From Arthrobacter sp. PsM3 (GTDB taxonomy: Bacteria; Actinomycetota; Actinomycetes; Actinomycetales; Micrococcaceae): 64,000 nt of DNA. The stretch is from the NCBI RefSeq assembly GCF_030433895.1, contig NZ_JARUXE010000016.1, positions 34,594 to 98,593 on the forward strand. The letters run 5' to 3'. Numbering within the stretch: position 1 is the first letter of the stretch; each line of letters begins with the position of its first letter. The position numbers and the translations under genes were made by a program. A model generated the notes under the pieces. It saw only the letters and a list, made by a program, of their open reading frames with translations, made no database searches and was not told where the DNA came from. Of the stretch, positions 1-8,370 are shown in pieces.

Positions 1-1235
1 TTCTTCAGCCTGAGCTCCGCCGGGTCCATTTCCAGCTTGCGGGCCAGGATGTCCACCATCCGCTCGACAAGGTAGACGGCCTCCGTGACCCGGAAGGAAC
101 AGGCATAGGCGACGCCGCCCGGTGCCTTGTTCGTGTAGACGCCCGTGACGGAGCAGTAGGCGGCCTTGATGTCGTAGCTCCCGGTGAAGATGGAGAAGAA
201 GCCCGCGGGGTACTTGGTGGGCTGGGCGGTAGCGTTGAACGCGCCGTGGTCCGCCAGGACGCTGGTGCGGACCGCGAGGATCTTGCCGTCCTTCGTGGCC
301 GCGATCTCGCCCTGCATGATGTAGTCGCGGGCGAAGGAGGTGGACATCAGGTTCTCCGAGCGGTCCTCCACCCATTTCACCGGCTTGCCGGTGACGATCG
401 AGCCGACGACGGCAAGGATATAGCCGGGGTAGATGCCGACCTTGTTGCCGAAGCCGCCGCCAATGTCCGGGGACACCACGCGGATCTTGTGCTCCGGGAT
501 CCCGGCGACGATCGCGAACAGGGTGCGGTGCGCGTGCGGGGCCTGGGTCGTTTCGTAGAGGGTCAGCTTGCCGTCCACGGCGTCGAAGTCGGCGATCGCC
601 CCGCAGGTCTCCATCGGCGCGGGGTGCACCCGCGGGTAGACCATCTCCTGGGAGACCACGACGTCGGCGCTCGCGAAGACCGCCTCGGTCTCGGCCTTGT
701 CGCCCATCTCCCAGTCGAAGATGTGGTTATCCGTCCGGCCCTCGATCTCGTCGCGGATCACTGGGGCATCGGCGTCGAGGGCCTTCCTGGCGTCGATGAC
801 CGGGGGCAGGACATCGTATTCAACGTCGATCAGTTCCAGCGCGTCCCGAGCGGCGTAGCGGTCCTCGGCCACGACGAACGCCACCTCCTGGCCCTGGAAG
901 CGCACTTTGTCGGTGACCAGGACTGCCTGGACATCCGCGGAGAGGGTGGGGGCCCAGGCGAGATTGAGGCCCAGCAGGTCCTTCCCGGTGATGACGGCGA
1001 GGACCTTCGGGTGGGCCAGGGCGTTGGTGGTGTCGATGGAGACCAGCCGGGCGTGGGCCACGGGGGCGCGCAGGATGGCGCCGTGCAGCATGCCGGGCAG
1101 GACGATGTCGTCCAGGTAGTTGCCTTTGCCGCGGACGAAGCGCGGATCTTCCTTCCGCTGGATCCGGCCGTAGCCGATCGGGCGGTCCGCGTCGCCGGCC
1201 GCCGGATTGCTGGGCCGTTCGTGGATGACGGTCAT
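1..1235 (-). CDS. coxL: Form I aerobic carbon monoxide dehydrogenase, large (molybdenum) subunit, partial
   Basis: This is the N-terminal half (about 411 residues) of a xanthine-oxidase-family molybdenum subunit; the rest lies beyond the left edge (the family is about 800 residues). The protein starts at ATG 1233-1235, which overlaps the coxS stop codon as ATGA, so the two are translationally coupled. Residues 376-382 (bases 90-110) read AYACSFR, which matches the AYxCSFR active-site loop that defines form I CoxL, the true CO dehydrogenase; form II and other hydroxylases carry AYRGAGR instead. The cysteine in that loop binds copper in the Mo-S-Cu centre. The enzyme oxidises CO with water to CO2 and passes electrons through CoxS and CoxM to the respiratory chain. 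The order coxM-coxS-coxL is the form I order. Confidence is high because motif and gene order agree. Confidence 0.93.
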   Translation of the reverse strand, partial: MTVIHERPSNPAAGDADRPIGYGRIQRKEDPRFVRGKGNYLDDIVLPGMLHGAILRAPVAHARLVSIDTTNALAHPKVLAVITGKDLLGLNLAWAPTLSADVQAVLVTDKVRFQGQEVAFVVAEDRYAARDALELIDVEYDVLPPVIDARKALDADAPVIRDEIEGRTDNHIFDWEMGDKAETEAVFASADVVVSQEMVYPRVHPAPMETCGAIADFDAVDGKLTLYETTQAPHAHRTLFAIVAGIPEHKIRVVSPDIGGGFGNKVGIYPGYILAVVGSIVTGKPVKWVEDRSENLMSTSFARDYIMQGEIAATKDGKILAVRTSVLADHGAFNATAQPTKYPAGFFSIFTGSYDIKAAYCSVTGVYTNKAPGGVAYACSFRVTEAVYLVERMVDILARKLEMDPAELRLK

Positions 1236-1792
1236 GACTTCACCTCTGCGTCCTGGGTTTCCGCTGCGATGTCTTCGACCGCGGTGTCCGTGCCGTCGAT
1301 GACCTCATCCACCGTGGCGTCGGTGTCGCCGCCGGCCGGGTGGGCGGCGGCCCACTGGACCGAGCGGACAATCGTGGCGTAACCGGTGCACCGGCAAATC
1401 TGGCCCGAAATGGCCTTCCGGATCTCGGTGGTGTCCGGGTGCGGGTTCTTATCGAGCAGGGCGCGGGCGGTCAGCATCATCCCGGGAGTGCAGAAGCCGC
1501 ATTGCAGCCCGTGTTCCTCCATAAAGCCCTGCTGGACGGGGTCCAGGGTGGCGCCGCTGGCGAGTCCCTCGACCGTACGGATGTCGTGTCCGGCAGCCAT
1601 CGCCGCGAGGACGGTGCAGGACTTCACCGGCTGGCCGTCCATCAGCACCACGCAGGTCCCGCAGTTGCTGGTATCGCATCCCCAGTGGGTCCCGGTCAGG
1701 CCGAGGACCTCGCGGATGTAGTGGACCAGGAGCACACGGGGCTCGATGTCGGACGTGACTTCGTTGCCGTTGACGGTCATGTTGATCTGCAT
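1232..1792 (-). CDS. coxS: Carbon monoxide dehydrogenase small subunit, [2Fe-2S] protein
   Basis: A 186-residue two-cluster ferredoxin-like subunit that carries electrons from the molybdenum site of CoxL to the FAD of CoxM. The plant-type [2Fe-2S] domain has cysteines 39, 44, 47 and 59, and the helical second domain has C98/C101 and C133/C135 (motifs QCGFC and ICRC), the standard eight ligands. It lies 5 bases after coxM and overlaps coxL by 4 bases. The C-terminal 25 or so residues are acidic and extend beyond the usual ~160-residue family length, which may be a linker without catalytic role. The same fold serves xanthine dehydrogenase relatives; the CO assignment rests on the form I motif of the neighbouring coxL. 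Confidence 0.93.
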   Translation of the reverse strand: MQINMTVNGNEVTSDIEPRVLLVHYIREVLGLTGTHWGCDTSNCGTCVVLMDGQPVKSCTVLAAMAAGHDIRTVEGLASGATLDPVQQGFMEEHGLQCGFCTPGMMLTARALLDKNPHPDTTEIRKAISGQICRCTGYATIVRSVQWAAAHPAGGDTDATVDEVIDGTDTAVEDIAAETQDAEVKS

Positions 1793-1797
1793 CCGCT

Positions 1798-2676
1798 TCA
1801 GCCTTCCTGGGTCCGCGCGGCGCGGGCACAGGCTTGCCGCAGTACCCGCCGGGTGAGTTCGTCGGCGAGATGCCGTTTGTAGTCAATCGGGCCGCGCTGG
1901 TCGGCCACGGGATCACAGGCTGCCGCGGCGAGCCGTCCGGCCTCCACGAAAAGTTCCTCCCGGGGCTGCTGGCCGCGGAGCAGGCCGGCGGCCTCCGCGA
2001 CGGTGTGGGCAAGCCCGAGGGCGGTGAGTCCGACGGCGGCGTCGGCGATGGTGCCGTCCGCTGCAAGGGTCACGGACGCGCCGGCGGCACCGACGGCCCA
2101 GTCTCCCACCCGGCGTTCGACCTTCTCGTAGGCGCTGCCGGCACGGGGGCGGATCGGGAATCGGAGCTCGCACAACAATTCGTCCTGGCCCACCGCCGTT
2201 TCATACGGCCCGCGGTGGAAGTCGGCCATCGCCAGGATGCGCTCGCCGGCGGGTCCCCGGATCACGGCTTCCGCACCCAGCACGTCGCACACCGTGGACA
2301 GGTCCTCTGCGGGGTCGGCCTGGCAGAGCGACCCGCCGATGGTTCCGCGGTTGCGGACGACCGGATCGGCGATCACGGCTTCTGCGTCGCGGACGATGGG
2401 AAAGAGCGCCGCAATTTCGTCCGACTCCAGCAGTGTCGTGTGCCGCGTCAGCGCACCGACGCGCAGTTTGTCGCCGTCGCGGAGGATGAAGTCGAGTTCG
2501 TAGAGGTCATTGATGTCGATCAGCCACTCGGGCCGGGAAAGCCGGAGCTTCATCATCGGCAGGAGGCTGTGGCCGCCGGCGATGACCCGTGACTCCGCGC
2601 CGTGGCGCGAGAGGAGTTCCAGGGCGTTGTCCACGGAAGTGGCCCGCACGTAGTCGAAAGGAGCCGGAATCTGCAT
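1798..2676 (-). CDS. coxM: Carbon monoxide dehydrogenase medium subunit, FAD-binding
   Basis: A 292-residue FAD subunit of the molybdopterin dehydrogenase family, first gene of the coxMSL operon. The two family FAD-pyrophosphate motifs are visible: AGGHSLLPMMKLRL near residue 33 and TIGGSLCQADPAEDL near residue 111. The C-terminal part is the CO dehydrogenase flavoprotein C-terminal domain. It would pass electrons from CoxS to quinone or cytochromes at the membrane. ATG 2674-2676 is preceded by a GAGGTG ribosome-binding site about 5 bases away. The gene is divergent from the LysR gene across 112 bases, which must contain the operon promoter. Confidence 0.92.
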   Translation of the reverse strand: MQIPAPFDYVRATSVDNALELLSRHGAESRVIAGGHSLLPMMKLRLSRPEWLIDINDLYELDFILRDGDKLRVGALTRHTTLLESDEIAALFPIVRDAEAVIADPVVRNRGTIGGSLCQADPAEDLSTVCDVLGAEAVIRGPAGERILAMADFHRGPYETAVGQDELLCELRFPIRPRAGSAYEKVERRVGDWAVGAAGASVTLAADGTIADAAVGLTALGLAHTVAEAAGLLRGQQPREELFVEAGRLAAAACDPVADQRGPIDYKRHLADELTRRVLRQACARAARTQEG

Positions 2677-2764
2677 AGTCCCACCTCACGCCAGGGCGCT
2701 GGCAACGTCGCGCAGCACCGATTTCAGGCCAGTCTTGCCCTGCCTGATACGGAGTGTCAATATC

Positions 2765-2786
2765 GTCATAAGCGAAAGGTTATGAC
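2765..2786. promoter_or_regulatory. Perfect 7-bp inverted repeat, probable LysR autoregulatory/activation site
   Basis: The sequence shows GTCATAA, eight spacer bases, then TTATGAC, a perfect AT-rich dyad in a GC-rich region. It lies between the divergent coxM and LysR genes and ends two bases before the LysR start codon. LysR-family boxes are AT-rich interrupted dyads near T-N11-A; this one is T-N12-A. The placement would let the regulator block its own translation or transcription start while sitting upstream of coxM. Confidence 0.6.
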
Positions 2787-2788
2787 CC

Positions 2789-3784
2789 GTGTCGATGACG
2801 TTGAGCCAGCTGCGCACGTTCGCCCTCGTGGCCCGTCTGGGCTCGCTCCACGCTGCCGCGGAGACGCTCGGCGTCAGCGAACCCGCTGTTTCCGCCGCCT
2901 TGACGGCGCTCCGGCAGGACCTCGGCGATCCGCTCTTCGTGCGCGCCGGAGGCGGCATTGCGCTGACCCCGGGCGGCCGGGCGCTGGCCGATTATGCCCA
3001 GGACATCGTCGGGCTGGCGGACCAGGCCCGCTGGGAAGTGTCCCACGCCAAGAACGACGCCGGCCGGCTGAAGATCGCTGCCACCGCCCCTTTTGCCGAA
3101 CATGCGGCCGGCCGGCTGCTGGACCTTTTCACCAAACGTGTTCCCGGCGCTTCGGTGGATGTGGTGGTCAAGTCCGCCGAGGACCTTGCCTCGCTCCTGC
3201 AGGAACGGGCGTACGACATCGCCCTGGGTGCCCGGCCGGTGGTGCCAGTCGCCCCGGCCGGGACTGACGGGACGCATCCGGGCCTGGATTGTGTTCCGTT
3301 CCTGCGCTACCAGCGCACCCTGGTCGCGGCGCCAGGGCATCCGCTGTCCCGGCTTCCCGGGCCGGTCTCCGTGGCCCGGCTGCTGGACCGGCCGTGGTTT
3401 GCCGGACCGGCGGGCATCCAGGACAGTTCGGAGGAGGGCCGTTGGCTGGCGTCGACGGGGGTGGTGCCGGAGATCATCCGGCTCAGCAGCGAGACGGAAG
3501 CGCTGGCGGCGGTCCGCGCGGGGGAGGGCATCATGCTGGCACTCGGCCACATCGTCCGCGCCGAACTGCAGAGCGGGGTCCTCGTCCGGCTGCCCGTCGT
3601 CGGGACGCCGGTCACCGGCCTGTGGTGGGCGAGCACCCTAAACAACCACCGGACCACCACGATGGCGCGGACGCTGCAGCGGTTCGCCGGCACCGCCGAC
3701 GCGACAGCAGCGATGGTTGCCCCCGGCGGCTCCCGGGGACTTGAACGCCGGGGATCGAAGTTCCACGTCGCGTTGTGGAGCTGA
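2789..3784 (+). CDS. LysR-family regulator, probable activator of the CO dehydrogenase operon
   Basis: A 331-residue LysR-type protein. The N-terminal winged helix-turn-helix covers about residues 5-65 (LSQLRTFALVARLGSLHAAA, then SEPAVSAALTALRQDLGDPL), followed by a linker helix and a periplasmic-binding-like effector domain. The start is GTG 2789; ATG 2795 two codons later is an alternative. It is divergent from coxMSL, and LysR regulators in this position are known for CO dehydrogenase genes of other actinobacteria (CutR of Mycobacterium), so control of coxMSL is inferred. The C-terminal ~30 residues are proline- and glycine-rich and extend past the usual ~300-residue length. Confidence 0.88.
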   Translation: MSMTLSQLRTFALVARLGSLHAAAETLGVSEPAVSAALTALRQDLGDPLFVRAGGGIALTPGGRALADYAQDIVGLADQARWEVSHAKNDAGRLKIAATAPFAEHAAGRLLDLFTKRVPGASVDVVVKSAEDLASLLQERAYDIALGARPVVPVAPAGTDGTHPGLDCVPFLRYQRTLVAAPGHPLSRLPGPVSVARLLDRPWFAGPAGIQDSSEEGRWLASTGVVPEIIRLSSETEALAAVRAGEGIMLALGHIVRAELQSGVLVRLPVVGTPVTGLWWASTLNNHRTTTMARTLQRFAGTADATAAMVAPGGSRGLERRGSKFHVALWS

Positions 3785-3909
3785 CGCAGTTCCGGGACGG
3801 CGGTTTCTGGTGCCCGGATTTTCGTGTGTCGCGTTGCGGAACCCTGGTGTCGGTGCTAACCCTTGTGGGGAAGCTAATCAACTGACGCACCCTACTACGA
3901 GGAGTAACC

Positions 3910-4227
3910 ATGACTTTGACCCGGGACGAAGACAGCGCGCTGCGGCACTGGAGTACCCGCCTGATCCAGGCGCTGCAGATCCTTGATCTGGAAGTGGACC
4001 ACGAGAACATCGTCCAGCTCGCGGACGAGTCGCTGAAAGCCGTCGGGCCGCACGCGGATGCCATCAGCGCCTTCATCGTCGGCTACGCCGCGGGAACCGC
4101 GTCCACCGACGGCCGGAAGAGCACGCAGGACGCCGTCCACGCCGCGTCCAACAAGGTCATTGAGCTGTGTGAGCACGGCGAGTCCGGCGGCCCCGATGAA
4201 GAGGGCTGGGCCAAGCGGGCCCAGTAG
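3910..4227 (+). CDS. Small DUF6457-like protein, possible molybdenum-cofactor accessory
   Basis: A 105-residue, mainly helical soluble protein with a clean ribosome-binding site (GAGGAG, 3900-3905) before ATG 3910. It resembles the actinobacterial DUF6457 domain, which to my recollection occurs alone or fused to MobA-type guanylyltransferases. A conserved-looking block HADAISAFIVGYAAG lies near residues 47-61. There are no membrane segments and only one cysteine. It sits between two molybdoenzyme loci (coxMSL and the FdhF/YdeP-like gene), which fits a cofactor-related role but does not prove it. The family identification is from memory and the function is unknown. Confidence 0.7.
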   Translation: MTLTRDEDSALRHWSTRLIQALQILDLEVDHENIVQLADESLKAVGPHADAISAFIVGYAAGTASTDGRKSTQDAVHAASNKVIELCEHGESGGPDEEGWAKRAQ

Positions 4228-4240
4228 CCTCAGCACCGCG

Positions 4241-4321
4241 GGGGACATGCCCTCCTTTTGCGCGCAGGAATGGACATGGTGGCATTGTGTCCATTGGCCG
4301 CGGCCAGGAATGGGCATGTCC
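4241..4321. repeat. Intergenic three-dyad repeat, unit 1 (inverted orientation)
   Basis: The left arm (4243-4252) and right arm (4312-4321) are a perfect 10-bp inverted pair, GGACATGCCC and GGGCATGTCC. A 23-nt central dyad lies at 4271-4293, beginning TGGACAT and ending TGTCCA. Both gaps between arm and centre are 18 nt. Read on the minus strand, the first gap matches the first gap of unit 4 at 15 of 18 bases (TGGCCGCGG core), so this unit is inverted relative to units 3-5. Confidence 0.85.
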
Positions 4322-4344
4322 TGTGGAGTGGGAATTAACCCCCG

Positions 4345-4426
4345 GGGGACATGCCCTCCCGTGGCACGGACTGATGGACATAGTGCCACTATGTCCACCG
4401 GGCGCGATTAGGGCTGGGCATGTCCC
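4345..4426. repeat. Intergenic three-dyad repeat, unit 2
   Basis: The arms GGGACATGCCC (4346-4356) and GGGCATGTCCC (4416-4426) pair perfectly over 11 bp. The central dyad at 4375-4397 is an 11+1+11 perfect palindrome (TGGACATAGTG, C, then CACTATGTCCA). Both gaps are 18 nt. With unit 1 it fills the space between the converging DUF6457-like and FdhF/YdeP-like genes and may also act as a two-way terminator. Confidence 0.88.
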
Positions 4427-4439
4427 TCGGGGGTGGGGC

Positions 4440-6791
4440 CTAACTTGTCCGGGCCGCGCCGGACGCCAGGGCAGTTGAACTGTCCGGGGTCTGGTCCTCG
4501 CTGCGTTCGAGCCTGACGATCACAGCCTTGGATACCGGGGTGTTGCTGCCTTCGGCCGTGTGGTTCAGCGGTACGAGCACGTTGGCTTCCGGGTAGTAAG
4601 CGGCCGCGCAGCCGCGCGCGGTCGGGTAGGAGACCACCCGGAACTTGCGGAGCACACGCTCCAGGCCGTCCTGGTACTCGCCCCTGATATCGACAAACAT
4701 TCCATCGGCCAGACCAAGCTCCGCGATGTCCTCCGGATTTACGAAGACTACATGGCGGCCCTTCTTGATGCCGCGGTAGCGGTCGTTGTGGCCGTAGATG
4801 GTGGTGTTGAACTGGTCATGGGAGCGCATGGTCTGCAGGATCAGCGTGCCTGCGGGCTTCTCCACGTGCTCCAGCTCGTTGACGGTGAGCACGGCTTTGC
4901 CTGTCGGTGTGGGGAAGGTGCGCGAATCCCGCGGCCCGTTTTCCAGAACGAAGCCGCCTTCGTGCCGGATCCGCTCGTTGTAGTCCTCGCAGCCACCCAC
5001 GACGTGTGAGATGTGGTCCCGGATCAGGTCGTAGTTCCGCTCGAACCCGTCCCAGTCGGCTTTGATCCTGTCCCCGACCAGCGCCTTGCCCAGCCGGCTG
5101 ACAATCACGGGCTCAGAGAGCAGGTGGTGCGAGACGGGTTCGACACTGCCCCAGGAGGGGTGCACGGCACAGACGGTGTCCTCCACCGAAACGAACTGCG
5201 GCCCCGACGCCTGGATGTCGATCTCCGTCCGCCCCATCGTGGGCAGAATCAGGGCCTCGGCGCCGGTCACTGTGTGGGAGCGGTTGAGTTTCGTGGAAAT
5301 CTGCACCGAAAGTTCGGTGCTTTCCATGGCCGCCTCGGTGGCGTTGGTGTCCGACATGGCGCCAACGAAGTTGCCTCCGAGCGCCACAAACGCCTTGATC
5401 CCGCCGTCGCGCATTTTGTTGATGGTTTCGACGGCGTCCACGCCGTGATCGCGGGGCGGCTCAAAGCCGAACTCCTCGCCAAGGGCTTCCATAAAGGACT
5501 GCGGCATCTGCTCCCAGATGCCCATGGTGCGGTCGCCCTGGACGTTGCTGTGGCCCCGGATGGGGGAGGCGCCGGCGCCAGGCTTGCCCATGTTGCCGCG
5601 CAGCAGGAGCAGGTTGATGATCTCCTTAATCGTGGCCACGCCCTTCTTCTGCTGCGTGATGCCCATGGCCCAGGTGATGATGACTTTCTCGGCCCTCAGG
5701 TACCGGGCGGCGAGTTCGTCGATTTCCTCGGTGCGCAGACCGGTCGCTGCCAGGACCGCCTCATCGTCCAGGAGGCTGAGGTGCTCGCGCAGCTCAGCCA
5801 GGCCCTCGCAGTGCTCGGCGAGGAACGCGTGGTCCAGCACCGTGCCCGGCTTGCGCGCCTCGGCCTCGAGCACTCGTTTGGAGACCGCCTGCAGCAGCGC
5901 CATGTCGCCGCCGATACGGATATGCAGGAACTGGTCCGCGATCTGCGTGCCGTGGCCGACGATGCCCTTGACCTTCTGCGGGTTCTTGTACCGGCGCAGG
6001 CCTGCCTCCGGCAGGGGATTGACGGCGACGATTTCCCCGCCGTTTTCCTTGCACGCTTCCAGCTCGGTCAGCATCCGCGGGTGGTTGGTGCCCGGGTTCT
6101 GCCCCATGATGATGATCAGGTCAGCTTTGGCGTAATCGTCAAAGCTGACAGTGGCCTTGCCGATGCCAATGGTCTGGCCCATCCCCCAGCCGGACGATTC
6201 GTGGCACATGTTGGAGCAATCCGGCAGGTTGTTGGTGCCATAGCCGCGGACCATCAGCTGATAGAGGAAGGCTGCCTCATTGGAGGTGCGGCCGCTGGTG
6301 TAGAAGGCTGCCTCGTCCGGAGAGTCCAGGCCCTTGAGCTTGTCCGCGATGATCCGGATCGCTTCGGGCCAGGTCACCGGCTTGTAGTGGTCCTCACCCG
6401 CCGGCTTGTGGACCGGTTCAGTGAGCCGTCCCTGCATCCCCAGCCAGTACTCGGAGTGCTTCCGCAGTTCACTGACGGAATGTTCGGCCCAGAACTCCCG
6501 GCCGATGACCACCGGTGTCGCCTCCCAGGTGACGGCCTTCGCGCCGTTTTCGCAGAACTCGAAGGCCTTGCGGTGGTTCGGGTCCGGCCACGCGCAGCTG
6601 GGGCAGTCGAAGCCGTCCTTCTGGTTCATCGCCAGCACCGTCTTGCGCGTACGGTTCAAGCCCATATGTTCGATCGCGGGCTTCATGGAGTGCAGCACCC
6701 CCGGGATGCCGGCGGCCCAGTCCTTTGGACCGTCGCCGACCACGAGGTCCTTTTCGTCGTTTTCCTCGACTTGGGGATTCTTGCTGGTCAC
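4440..6791 (-). CDS. FdhF/YdeP-family molybdopterin oxidoreductase (formate dehydrogenase alpha-like)
   Basis: A 783-residue protein of the DMSO reductase superfamily, in the branch that includes E. coli YdeP. The N-terminal region has a CPSC motif (C63, C66; followed by AWPDP) instead of the four-cysteine 4Fe-4S motif of catalytic FdhF, as in the YdeP group. Molybdopterin-binding stretches include GQNPGTNHPRML and the C-terminal molydopterin dinucleotide-binding domain (about residues 640-750). GTG 6789-6791 is preceded by GAAGGGAAG. The natural substrate of this group is not settled: formate oxidation is often assumed, while YdeP is linked to acid resistance. No beta or gamma subunit and no fdhD are seen next to it. 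It converges on the DUF6457-like gene. Confidence 0.87.
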   Translation of the reverse strand: MTSKNPQVEENDEKDLVVGDGPKDWAAGIPGVLHSMKPAIEHMGLNRTRKTVLAMNQKDGFDCPSCAWPDPNHRKAFEFCENGAKAVTWEATPVVIGREFWAEHSVSELRKHSEYWLGMQGRLTEPVHKPAGEDHYKPVTWPEAIRIIADKLKGLDSPDEAAFYTSGRTSNEAAFLYQLMVRGYGTNNLPDCSNMCHESSGWGMGQTIGIGKATVSFDDYAKADLIIIMGQNPGTNHPRMLTELEACKENGGEIVAVNPLPEAGLRRYKNPQKVKGIVGHGTQIADQFLHIRIGGDMALLQAVSKRVLEAEARKPGTVLDHAFLAEHCEGLAELREHLSLLDDEAVLAATGLRTEEIDELAARYLRAEKVIITWAMGITQQKKGVATIKEIINLLLLRGNMGKPGAGASPIRGHSNVQGDRTMGIWEQMPQSFMEALGEEFGFEPPRDHGVDAVETINKMRDGGIKAFVALGGNFVGAMSDTNATEAAMESTELSVQISTKLNRSHTVTGAEALILPTMGRTEIDIQASGPQFVSVEDTVCAVHPSWGSVEPVSHHLLSEPVIVSRLGKALVGDRIKADWDGFERNYDLIRDHISHVVGGCEDYNERIRHEGGFVLENGPRDSRTFPTPTGKAVLTVNELEHVEKPAGTLILQTMRSHDQFNTTIYGHNDRYRGIKKGRHVVFVNPEDIAELGLADGMFVDIRGEYQDGLERVLRKFRVVSYPTARGCAAAYYPEANVLVPLNHTAEGSNTPVSKAVIVRLERSEDQTPDSSTALASGAARTS

Positions 6792-7006
6792 GTGTACTTC
6801 CCTTCTGCAACCACCGCCTGTTCAGGCCGGCGCTTCACTAACTACTACGCACCCTACCGTTAGGCCTATTACAGGCCTATCAGCTGGCCCGGAGCGCCGC
6901 AAGGGATCTGCTGTCGACGGCGGCGCCGCAGTTCCGTAGCATGTGCGGTACGCGGGGCGGCTCTGGTGGGCCGAAGCACAACGCCCCGGGACCGAGGGGG
7001 ACGTCC

Positions 7007-7852
7007 ATGCCGGAGCAAGGGGAGGAGTCGAAGCGAGGGGAAACGCTGGATGGCTTCACCGAATCGACCTTCAGCCACGACGGCATCAGCCACCAGGTTT
7101 TCCGGGGCGGTGCCGGCCCGGCCGTGATCCTCATCCATGAGGTCCCCGGCATCCATCCGGGGGTGCTGGACCTCGCCCGCCGCTTCATCGATCGCGGCTA
7201 CACCGTCTACCTTCCCTCCATGTTCGGGCGGCCCGGCGGGAAAGCGGGTGAGGGCATCGTGAAGTCCATCGCCAAGGTCTGCATTTCCCGCGAATTCGCC
7301 GTCCTGGCGAACCGGAGCAGCCCGGCGACGGGCTGGCTGCGGGCCCTCGCCGCCAAGGCGCACCGGGAGTGCGGCGGTCCCGGGGTCGGGGCCATCGGGA
7401 TGTGCATGACCGGCAGCTTCGCCCTCGCCATGGCCCTGGACCCGGCCGTCATCGCCCCGGTCATGAGCCAGCCCGCGCTGCCGGCGGGTCTCACCGCCCG
7501 CGGTCGTGCCGCCGTCGGGCTGGACGACGGCGAGCTGGCGCAGGTGAAGGCGCGGACCAGCCAGGGACTCCGGCTGCTCGGCCTGCGGTTCAGCAATGAC
7601 CGGGCGTGCCCGGCGGAGCGCTTCGCCACCATGCGGCGGGAATTCGGTGCGGGTTTTGAAAGCATCGAAATCGACTCGTCACCGGGAAATCCGTTCGGAA
7701 TAGCAGAGTCCGCGCACTGCGTCCTGACCGTCGACCTGGTGGACACCCCGGGGCACCCGACGAAGGCGGCCCTGGACCGGACCATCGAGTTTATCGGCGA
7801 ACGCCTGCGCCCGGGTACGGCGGCAACCACACGAACAGAGGAGCAGCAATGA
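7007..7852 (+). CDS. Dienelactone hydrolase family protein
   Basis: A 281-residue alpha/beta hydrolase of the dienelactone hydrolase group. The block VILIHEVPGIHP (with the family glutamate), the nucleophile elbow GAIGMCMTGSF with cysteine as nucleophile, and a late ESAHC histidine are visible. I chose ATG 7007 because GAGGGGGA lies just upstream; an in-frame ATG at 6941 adds 22 low-complexity residues and is less likely. The substrate is unknown, and no chlorocatechol genes are nearby. The stop codon overlaps the start of the TspO gene as ATGA, so the two are co-translated. Confidence 0.8.
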   Translation: MPEQGEESKRGETLDGFTESTFSHDGISHQVFRGGAGPAVILIHEVPGIHPGVLDLARRFIDRGYTVYLPSMFGRPGGKAGEGIVKSIAKVCISREFAVLANRSSPATGWLRALAAKAHRECGGPGVGAIGMCMTGSFALAMALDPAVIAPVMSQPALPAGLTARGRAAVGLDDGELAQVKARTSQGLRLLGLRFSNDRACPAERFATMRREFGAGFESIEIDSSPGNPFGIAESAHCVLTVDLVDTPGHPTKAALDRTIEFIGERLRPGTAATTRTEEQQ

Positions 7853-8361
7853 AAGCAATGACAGCGGTATGGACGGCGGCGGCGACCGCCGCGACGGCAG
7901 CGGCCGGCGGAGCAGCGACGGATCCGGGCAGCGGCTGGTACCGGCGGCTGCGCAAACCGGACTGGCAGCCGCCCGCCATCGCCTTTCCCGTGGTCTGGAC
8001 GGCGCTCTACGCCGACCTCGCCGTGACAACCGCCGTCGCGTTGAACAGCCAGGAAGCGGGGGACACCCCCGGCAACGAAACCAGGGAGCAGCAGCTCCGT
8101 GCCTACCGGGGCGCCCTGGCCGCGAACCTCGTTCTCAATGCGGCGTGGAGCTGGCTCTTCTGGCGTGCCCGCCGGCCGTGGCTGGCCGCGGCGGAATGCG
8201 CCGTGCTGGCGGCGAGCAGCGCCGACCTGGTGCGGCGCACCCACCAGTTGAACCGCGCCGCCGGAGTCGCCCTGGCCCCCTACGCCCTGTGGTGCGGATT
8301 CGCCACGGTCTTGTCCACGGCAATCGCCAGGCTCAATCCCGGCGCGCGCCGCGGCCAGTAG
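7849..8361 (+). CDS. TspO/MBR family tryptophan-rich membrane protein
   Basis: A 170-residue membrane protein with the TspO/MBR signature near residues 32-55: W-Y-x-x-L-x-K-P-x-W-x-P-P followed by F-x-x-V-W-T-x-L-Y. Five transmembrane helices are expected, and four to five hydrophobic stretches can be seen. Family members bind porphyrins and are involved in tetrapyrrole or stress signalling. A GAGGAG site 6 bases before the ATG lies within the end of the upstream hydrolase gene, and the two overlap by 4 bases. The family's usual arginine/tryptophan-rich C-terminal end is less obvious here. Confidence 0.85.
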   Translation: MKAMTAVWTAAATAATAAAGGAATDPGSGWYRRLRKPDWQPPAIAFPVVWTALYADLAVTTAVALNSQEAGDTPGNETREQQLRAYRGALAANLVLNAAWSWLFWRARRPWLAAAECAVLAASSADLVRRTHQLNRAAGVALAPYALWCGFATVLSTAIARLNPGARRGQ

Positions 8362-8370
8362 TCCGCCGGT

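Noticed and set aside
4157..4478. Several short frames (60-120 codons) in the region of repeat units 1 and 2
   Set aside because: They encode only the repeat itself (words such as HVP, CPSC-free low-complexity) in many frames and lack start signals.
5013..6863. A 616-codon open frame on the plus strand opposite the FdhF/YdeP-like gene
   Set aside because: It is the antisense shadow of a well-supported gene in GC-rich DNA; it has no family motif and no ribosome-binding site.
6861..6880. Direct repeat AGGCCTAT (twice, 11-bp period) upstream of the FdhF/YdeP-like gene
   Set aside because: It might be a regulator site, but there is only one pair, no known consensus fits, and it is too short to call.
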